The position numbers and the translations under genes were made by a program. A stretch of 64,000 nt of DNA from Aureimonas sp. SA4125 (lineage in GTDB: Bacteria; Pseudomonadota; Alphaproteobacteria; Rhizobiales; Rhizobiaceae), in contig NZ_AP025032.1 in the NCBI RefSeq assembly GCF_019973775.1, positions 2,666,001 through 2,730,000 on the forward strand. Reading direction: 5' to 3'. The notes under the pieces were generated by a model. The model ran no database searches. It had not been told where the DNA came from and was given only the letters and a program-made list of their open reading frames with translations. Below, piece by piece: positions 59,408-64,000 of the stretch (position 1 is the first letter of the stretch; each line of letters opens with the position of its first letter).

Positions 59408-59590
59408 ATGATGGACGACAAGCAGAAGCCCCCCGCGGATCCGACGCCAAGGCCGTCCGGAAAGGGCGACAAGCCCATGCCGGCGGCAGGCCCGCACGCC
59501 CGTCCGGAACTGACCAATCCCGACGCGACGCCCGGAGCCGGATCGCTTCCCGATCCCGACGACGGCGACATGGACGGCGCTTCAAGCTGA
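59408..59590 (+). CDS. Small disordered hypothetical protein
   Basis: The 60-residue ORF (MMDDKQKPPADPTPRPSGKGDKPMPAAGPHARPELTNPDATPGAGSLPDPDDGDMDGASS) is proline- and acid-rich and likely disordered. It follows an AG-rich ribosome site. Function unknown; it may be an alphaproteobacterial small protein. Confidence 0.55.
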   Translation: MMDDKQKPPADPTPRPSGKGDKPMPAAGPHARPELTNPDATPGAGSLPDPDDGDMDGASS

Positions 59591-60006
59591 CAATCGGGCC
59601 GAGACCGGTCGCGGGACGGCGCTGGCTCGAGCGCTGTCCCGCACATTCCTGCCCCCCACGGCGCGCTACCGGAACCGCCGGCTTGCCCAGGCCCCGCAGC
59701 AACGGCCCGAAGATCGGGATCGATGATCGGAAAGTCAGATGGGCGACATCAAAGAGTCCGAGCGCATCTGTCCGAACAGACGCACGCGCCCGGCCTGGCG
59801 TTTCGGGCAATTTTCGGGGATCGCGCGAAACGCTGGCTTTCAGGTTGTCGTCCCGGATACAGCGAAAAACCGGTTCCCACTTTTTTGCCCGACGCTTTAG
59901 CGTAGAGAGCCGAAATAGCCCGCCATAATTTATATGTTTTTTCACCGCTTGGCCTGGCCCCGCGCTGAGCCTAACTGCATCTCGCAATTGAATGCGGAGC
60001 AGAAGA

Positions 60007-60270
60007 ATGGGCAGGATGGACAAGGTTGATGACGAGCTTCGCGCCCTGATCGAGGATGTGATCGCGGCTGGCCTCCTCGCTGACAACCCACGCGGCCTCG
60101 CCGTGGCACAGCGCGTTGCCGCCCACGGCTTCAGCGCTCTGCAAAGCGATGAACGGGGGTTCTGGGAGCAGGACGTCCTGCCGGTGCTCAGCAAGCCTCT
60201 GCAGGAGCAGATCGCCATCGCTTCCATCCTGCGCAGTGGCGGCTACGTCCCGCGCAAGATCAACTACTGA
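60007..60270 (+). CDS. Hypothetical protein (87 aa)
   Basis: The 87-residue helical protein starts MGRMDKVDDELRALIEDVIAAGLLADNPRGLAVAQRVAAHGFSALQSDERGFWEQDVLPVLSKPLQEQIAIASILRSGGY, preceded by GGAG at a fair distance. No membrane helix or known motif is seen. The about 400 bp before it (59591-60000) hold nothing I can support. Confidence 0.6.
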   Translation: MGRMDKVDDELRALIEDVIAAGLLADNPRGLAVAQRVAAHGFSALQSDERGFWEQDVLPVLSKPLQEQIAIASILRSGGYVPRKINY

Positions 60271-60345
60271 CGGCGGGCAAGGAGCGCTCGTCGCGCTGCA
60301 TTCGAAGGACGGGTGCGCCTGGAGAAAGGTCGAACAGCGATGGCG

Positions 60346-60825
60346 CTATGGCGCCGACGGAATCGACGGATGCTCCAGATGGTCGCCGACCTTGACGCCG
60401 TATTGTGCGGCCGCTCCGCCATTCAGTTCGACGACATAGCGCACGGGGCCCTGGGAAGAGATCAGCGCCAGCGACAGCGGTTGCGCGTGGGCAGCGACAT
60501 GGGTCACCTTCCCCGCTTCGTCCAGAAACAGCATGTCGAGCGACAGATAGGTGTTCTTCATCCACATGGTGACCGGACGGGTCTCCTTGAAATCGAACAG
60601 CATACCGGTGTCCGCAGCCATCGACGGCCGGTCCATGAGCCCGATCTCGCGCGTTTCCGGCGTATTGGCGACCTCCAGCGTCAATCTGTGCTGACCGGTC
60701 GCGGTGACGAGGGTCCCCGATGAGGACGCGCCGACGGACAACATCGTCATTGCGACGAGCGCCAGGGCACTGGCCAAGAGCACCGCTGGCCAGAAGCGTG
60801 ACAGGCGCTGAAGCTTCGCGGTCAT
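60346..60825 (-). CDS. DUF192-family exported protein
   Basis: The 159-residue protein has an N-terminal signal/membrane segment (FWPAVLLASALALVAMTMLSVG) followed by the DUF192 fold: LTLEVANTPETREIGLMDRPSMAADTGMLFDFKETRPVTMWMKNTYLSLDMLFLDEAGKVTHVAAHAQPL. Start shares a base with the upstream cold-shock gene stop (TGATG), so they are co-translated. Confidence 0.92.
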   Translation of the reverse strand: MTAKLQRLSRFWPAVLLASALALVAMTMLSVGASSSGTLVTATGQHRLTLEVANTPETREIGLMDRPSMAADTGMLFDFKETRPVTMWMKNTYLSLDMLFLDEAGKVTHVAAHAQPLSLALISSQGPVRYVVELNGGAAAQYGVKVGDHLEHPSIPSAP

Positions 60826-61394
60826 CAATGGGCGCCCACATGCAGGATGTCGCCGGCGTGCACCTCGGCGGCCATCAGACCCTTGGAGCCGACGCCGAAG
60901 CGCACCAGCACCGTCTGCCCAGGCTTCAACTCGCTGAGGCCGAAGCGCCGAAGGGTTTCCATGTGCACGAAGATGTCCTCGGTGCCCTCGCCCCGCGACA
61001 GGAAGCCGTAGCCCTTGGTGCGGTTGAACCATTTGACCACGACCGTCTCCAGCCCGCTCGTGGCGACGATGTCGACGTTGGTCCGCGACGGCATTTGTGA
61101 CGGGCGGACGGCCTTCGAGGCGTCCAGCGACAAGACGCGCGACGCCTGGACCCCACGGTCGCCGCGCGTGACCTCACAGACGATACGCGAGCCCTCGAGC
61201 ACCGTCGTGAAGCCACTGCGCCGAACGCAGGTCACATGCAGAAGAATGTCGTCGCCCGGCTCGTCCGGGATGATGAAGCCGAAACCCTTCGAGACATCGA
61301 ACCACTTGACGGTCCCGGCGACCACGTCCGGGATGATGCCGTCGGCGGCGTCGCCATCGATCGGCTGCGTGCCAAATGAGAACATGTCCGGCAT
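60825..61394 (-). CDS. Double cold-shock-domain protein
   Basis: The 189-residue protein has two CSDs. The first ([39 protein letters not shown]) carries the RNP-1 motif KGFGFI, and the second ([36 protein letters not shown]) carries KGYGFL. Such fused pairs are common in rhizobial relatives. Likely an RNA or ssDNA chaperone. Confidence 0.95.
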   Translation of the reverse strand: MPDMFSFGTQPIDGDAADGIIPDVVAGTVKWFDVSKGFGFIIPDEPGDDILLHVTCVRRSGFTTVLEGSRIVCEVTRGDRGVQASRVLSLDASKAVRPSQMPSRTNVDIVATSGLETVVVKWFNRTKGYGFLSRGEGTEDIFVHMETLRRFGLSELKPGQTVLVRFGVGSKGLMAAEVHAGDILHVGAH

Positions 61395-61787
61395 ACGGGG
61401 GTCCCGCTCTTGACGCCCGATCGAATCGTCAGATGTTGAGGATAGCAGCTAATGACGGTTTGTCAGCCTTCCCGAACGATTCTGCCGCGCCTTTCCGCCC
61501 GGCGTAGGCCTGGTCGAGGTTGTGGCGCCCGGCGCGGCAACCGTCTCACGCCGAAACTGGCAGCGCGTCGTATCGCAAGGCGCAGGTCACCTTTGCGCGA
61601 AACGCAGCGGACGTCGGGGAGGAGCACCGCGAACGCGGCTCGGGCAGGACCCCCGCCGTGGCGCACCTTGGCAACGCTCGGGCCGCTCTGGATTCGAGCG
61701 ACGAGGCGGCCTGCGTCAAAGCGCTCGGAAAGGCGAAGGACACGATGTCGTCCAGCACCACGTCAGGACGCCATGTTATCGACAGCA

Positions 61788-61821
61788 AACAAGAGAGGGC
61801 CCGATCGGGCCCTCTCTTGTT
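61788..61821 (+). terminator. 34-bp perfect palindrome, probable intrinsic terminator or attenuator
   Basis: AACAAGAGAGGGCCCGA at 61788-61804 is followed directly by its exact complement, a fully paired 17-bp stem. It has no T run of the classical length, only CTTGTTGTC. It lies 66 bp before the gloA ATG. The surrounding 61395-61787 holds no supported gene. Confidence 0.5.
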
Positions 61822-61887
61822 GTCGGGGGTGTTGGCGAACCAGTGTCGCGCGCTAGCTCCGTCGTCACACAGGAAAAAGGAGACACC

Positions 61888-62328
61888 ATGCGCTATCTGC
61901 ACACCATGGCCCGCGTAACCGACATCGATGCATCGCTGGACTTCTACTGCAACAAGCTCGGCATGGTCGAAGTCCGCCGCATCGAGAACGAGGGCGGCCG
62001 TTTCACCCTGATCTTCCTTGCCGCCTCCGAGGATGTGGCCGCCGGCCACGAGCACAAGGCACCGCTGCTGGAACTGACCTATAACTGGGATCCGGAATCC
62101 TACGGCGAGGGACGCAATTTCGGCCATCTCGCTTACGAGGTCGACGACATCTACGCCACCTGCCAGTCGCTGATGGATGCCGGCGTCACCATCAATCGTC
62201 CGCCACGCGATGGAAACATGGCCTTCATCCGCTCTCCCGACAACATTTCGATCGAGCTTTTGCAGAAAGGTCCGGCGAAGGCCGCAGCGGAACCCTGGGC
62301 TACCATGCAGAATACCGGCAAGTGGTAA
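61888..62328 (+). CDS. gloA: Lactoylglutathione lyase (glyoxalase I)
   Basis: The 146-residue protein has an AGGAAAAAGGAGA ribosome site. The GloA motifs are present: HTMARVTDIDASLDFYCNKLGMVEVRR, LELTYNWDPESYGEGRNFGHLAYEVDDI, and RDGNMAFIRSPDNISIELLQK. The metal ligands fit: His5, Glu at LLELTYN, His in FGHLAYEV and Glu in SIELL. It detoxifies methylglyoxal via glutathione. Confidence 0.95.
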   Translation: MRYLHTMARVTDIDASLDFYCNKLGMVEVRRIENEGGRFTLIFLAASEDVAAGHEHKAPLLELTYNWDPESYGEGRNFGHLAYEVDDIYATCQSLMDAGVTINRPPRDGNMAFIRSPDNISIELLQKGPAKAAAEPWATMQNTGKW

Positions 62329-62484
62329 ACGCGACATTCTAAGGCCGCAATCTAGCCATAGTGCGAAAACGGCGTTAACGAACTGGCGTCACCGGGAGAA
62401 ATACCGGAGCGTTCGGGGTGGGGATCCCGACGTGCTTTGACGTCGACGTCAGGGGGACCTTCCGGTCCGAAATGATATGACGGT

Positions 62485-63651
62485 ATGACCGTCACAGCAG
62501 ACGGTGCACGCCGTCGAGAGGGTGGACTGAGCTTGGCGATTTCTTCGATCAGCTTGTGGGCACAGCACGCCCGTCGCAACACGGTGCTTGCTGCCGTCGT
62601 GTCCCTCGCGCCGCTGCTCGGAGGCTGTGTCTCCGCTGTCGATGAATCCACCGCCTTCGGCTTCAACGGCACTCCCCCCGCGGGTACGGAAATAGCGGAC
62701 GCCTCTTCTGACGCTGCGGCCGATGCGGTCGTGAGCGAAACCCCCGAAACCGCAAAGTCTGCGGATGCCGAAGCCAGTGTGGCCGGCACCGAGGAGGGGA
62801 CGAAAGAGGTGGCGACCGCGGCCCCGGCGACACCTCCGGCTGAAGAAGCGGCTCCCGCCGATGCTTCTCAGAAGCTTGCCGAAGGCGAGACCTCGCCGCT
62901 GATCGCCTCTGGCCGAACACCCATTGCGGCCTATGCCGGCGCCAGCGTCGGGGCGGCCTCCGCCATCGATGCCAGCGCCCCAACTGCCGCGCCGAAAGCC
63001 AGTTCGACCCTTTTCGCCTCGCTCTTTGCGCAGTCCGAGACCAAGACCCCCGTGCGCAACGCCGACAGCGGCAAGAGCCGACGCGTCATCCTCAAGCCCG
63101 AGGGGCCGCCGACCTCGGCACCCGGTGACAGCTTGACCACCCTCGCCTCTCTCCCCGGCGTCAAGACGCGTGCGTCGCTGTTCGAGATCGGCCAACGCGC
63201 CTCGGCCGACTACGATGCCGACATTCTGGATGAGGTCAACGGTGAAGAAGGCTCTTATCAGGTCGCCTCTCTGGGCGGCATGGCGCGGTTGGCGCCAAAC
63301 GGGCTGATGGTCCAGCGGCCCGACGTGCAGACCAACTGTTTCGAACCGAAGCTCGTTGCCGTGCTGCGCGCCGTCGAGGCCCGCTTCGGCACCAAGGTCG
63401 TCGTGACCTCCGGCTATCGCAGCCCATCGCACAACCGCAAGGTCCGCGGCGCCAAGCAGTCGATGCACATGTCCTGCAAGGCAGCCGACATCCTCGTTCC
63501 CGGAGCCGACAAGATTCAGGTCGCCAACTTCGTCCGCTCGCTCCCGGGACGTGGCGGCGTCGGCACCTATTGCCATACCCTCGCCGTCCACATCGACGTC
63601 GGCCGCGAGCGCGACTGGAACTGGTCCTGCACGCGCCGCCGCAGGGCGTAG
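62485..63651 (+). CDS. Lipoprotein with C-terminal M15-like peptidase (DUF882/YcbK-like)
   Basis: The 388-residue protein carries a signal segment with lipobox-like GGC (RRNTVLAAVVSLAPLLGGCVSAV) around residue 50. A disordered alanine/proline-rich region follows to about residue 240. The C-terminal peptidase fold contains VVTSGYRSPSHNRKVRGAKQSMHMSCKAADILV and TYCHTLAVHIDVGRERDW, which hold the zinc ligands. It would act on peptidoglycan in the envelope. The true start is uncertain. Confidence 0.85.
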   Translation: MTVTADGARRREGGLSLAISSISLWAQHARRNTVLAAVVSLAPLLGGCVSAVDESTAFGFNGTPPAGTEIADASSDAAADAVVSETPETAKSADAEASVAGTEEGTKEVATAAPATPPAEEAAPADASQKLAEGETSPLIASGRTPIAAYAGASVGAASAIDASAPTAAPKASSTLFASLFAQSETKTPVRNADSGKSRRVILKPEGPPTSAPGDSLTTLASLPGVKTRASLFEIGQRASADYDADILDEVNGEEGSYQVASLGGMARLAPNGLMVQRPDVQTNCFEPKLVAVLRAVEARFGTKVVVTSGYRSPSHNRKVRGAKQSMHMSCKAADILVPGADKIQVANFVRSLPGRGGVGTYCHTLAVHIDVGRERDWNWSCTRRRRA

Positions 63652-63985
63652 GATCCGGCCCCCTTTTCGCCGTCAAACGCGGACGCACCGAATCGAGCCG
63701 CCGGCCCTGTACTCGGCTTCGGCACGGTGGCGTGAGTCGCCAGACTCCCAAGCCCCCTGACAATGCCCGCGTCGCGAGTACAGGCCGGTAGATGGTCGAA
63801 TCGCCCGACAGCTATTCGGTCACGGTTGCGCCAAACAGCCTGGCCTCGGAGCCGCTACCGGAATCCTGCCGATCTCACCAACCATCTGATGGACAAAGGC
63901 TTTATGCCATTGGCCGAGTTTTATCCCCATCGCGGCCCACTTGGCCTTGCGATCCCCGCAGAAGCCCCCTATACAGCGCTTCGCT
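63652..63985. other. Intergenic region, nothing supported
   Basis: About 330 bp follow the M15 gene. Short frames here are not convincing. A CCTATACAG sequence just before the right edge could be a -10-like element for the possible tRNA. Confidence 0.35.
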
Positions 63986-64000
63986 GCGCCCATCGTCTAT
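63986..64000 (+). tRNA. Possible start of a tRNA-Glu, cut by the window edge
   Basis: The last bases GCGCCCATCGTCTAT match the beginning of many tRNA-Glu genes (xCCCATCGTCTA). Nothing after base 64000 is visible, so acceptor pairing and anticodon cannot be checked. Confidence 0.35.

Noticed and set aside
61452..61856. Open frames between the cold-shock gene and gloA
   Set aside because: Composition is arginine-rich and shadow-like in every frame, and they run through the palindrome.
62485..63651. M15 peptidase as the phage endolysin
   Set aside because: It has a lipobox, lies among host genes more than 10 kb from the prophage end, and resembles host DUF882-type lipoproteins.

Overview
The window looks like a GC-rich alphaproteobacterial chromosome, most likely of the order Hyphomicrobiales (Rhizobiales). 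The support comes from the flanking host genes at the right: a complex I accessory subunit, a double cold-shock-domain protein, DUF192, an M15 lipoprotein and the tRNA genes. It also comes from the phage genes, which include a GapR/DUF2312 homologue. I infer the order from protein style, not from a search.

About 49 kb (roughly 2.5-52 kb) is one large, IS-damaged prophage. Its left end lies beyond the window edge. From right to left on the minus strand it carries an early/replication operon: Cro-like protein, HTH protein, MT-A70 methylase, a DnaA-domain-IV protein, a Toprim primase and a D5/P4-type primase-helicase next to an iteron-like repeat cluster. Two intrinsic terminators follow, then packaging and head genes of the lambda type (TerS, TerL/GpA, portal, gpW, S49 protease-scaffold, decoration protein, capsid E). 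A Mu-type contractile tail comes next (DUF2635, sheath, tube, frameshifted tail chaperone, tape measure, gpN, gp44-gp48), ending in tail fibre and receptor-binding genes. Rightward from the cI repressor, the plus strand carries about 20 tightly overlapping early genes. They include an HD hydrolase, a ParB/Srx-like protein, a GapR homologue, a phage DnaN sliding clamp, a DUF4326 and Gp37/Gp68 pair and, last, a tyrosine integrase with degenerate catalytic residues.

The prophage is probably dead. An IS256-family element splits the gp48-like baseplate gene, a second copy splits a membrane-anchored WYL-domain gene, and an IS66-family element sits in the last codons of a membrane moron. At the left edge another IS66 copy sits inside a third, diverged IS256 copy. 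Target-site duplications are readable for four of these insertions.

From 52 to 57.3 kb is an IS graveyard: two identical inverted IS5-family elements around an RTX (calcium-binding repeat) gene, a remnant of another IS5-type transposase, and a frameshifted IS630 element. From 57.9 kb onwards is ordinary host chromosome: tRNA-Arg, the complex I subunit, tRNA-Pro, msrA, DUF192 and cold-shock genes, gloA, a DUF882/M15 lipoprotein, and perhaps the start of a tRNA-Glu at the right edge.

The most interesting biology is the prophage replication kit (DnaA domain IV fusion, iterons, two primase-type proteins, its own beta clamp and a long GapR), the -1 frameshift signal in the tail chaperone, and the probable SGNH-LamG tail protein.
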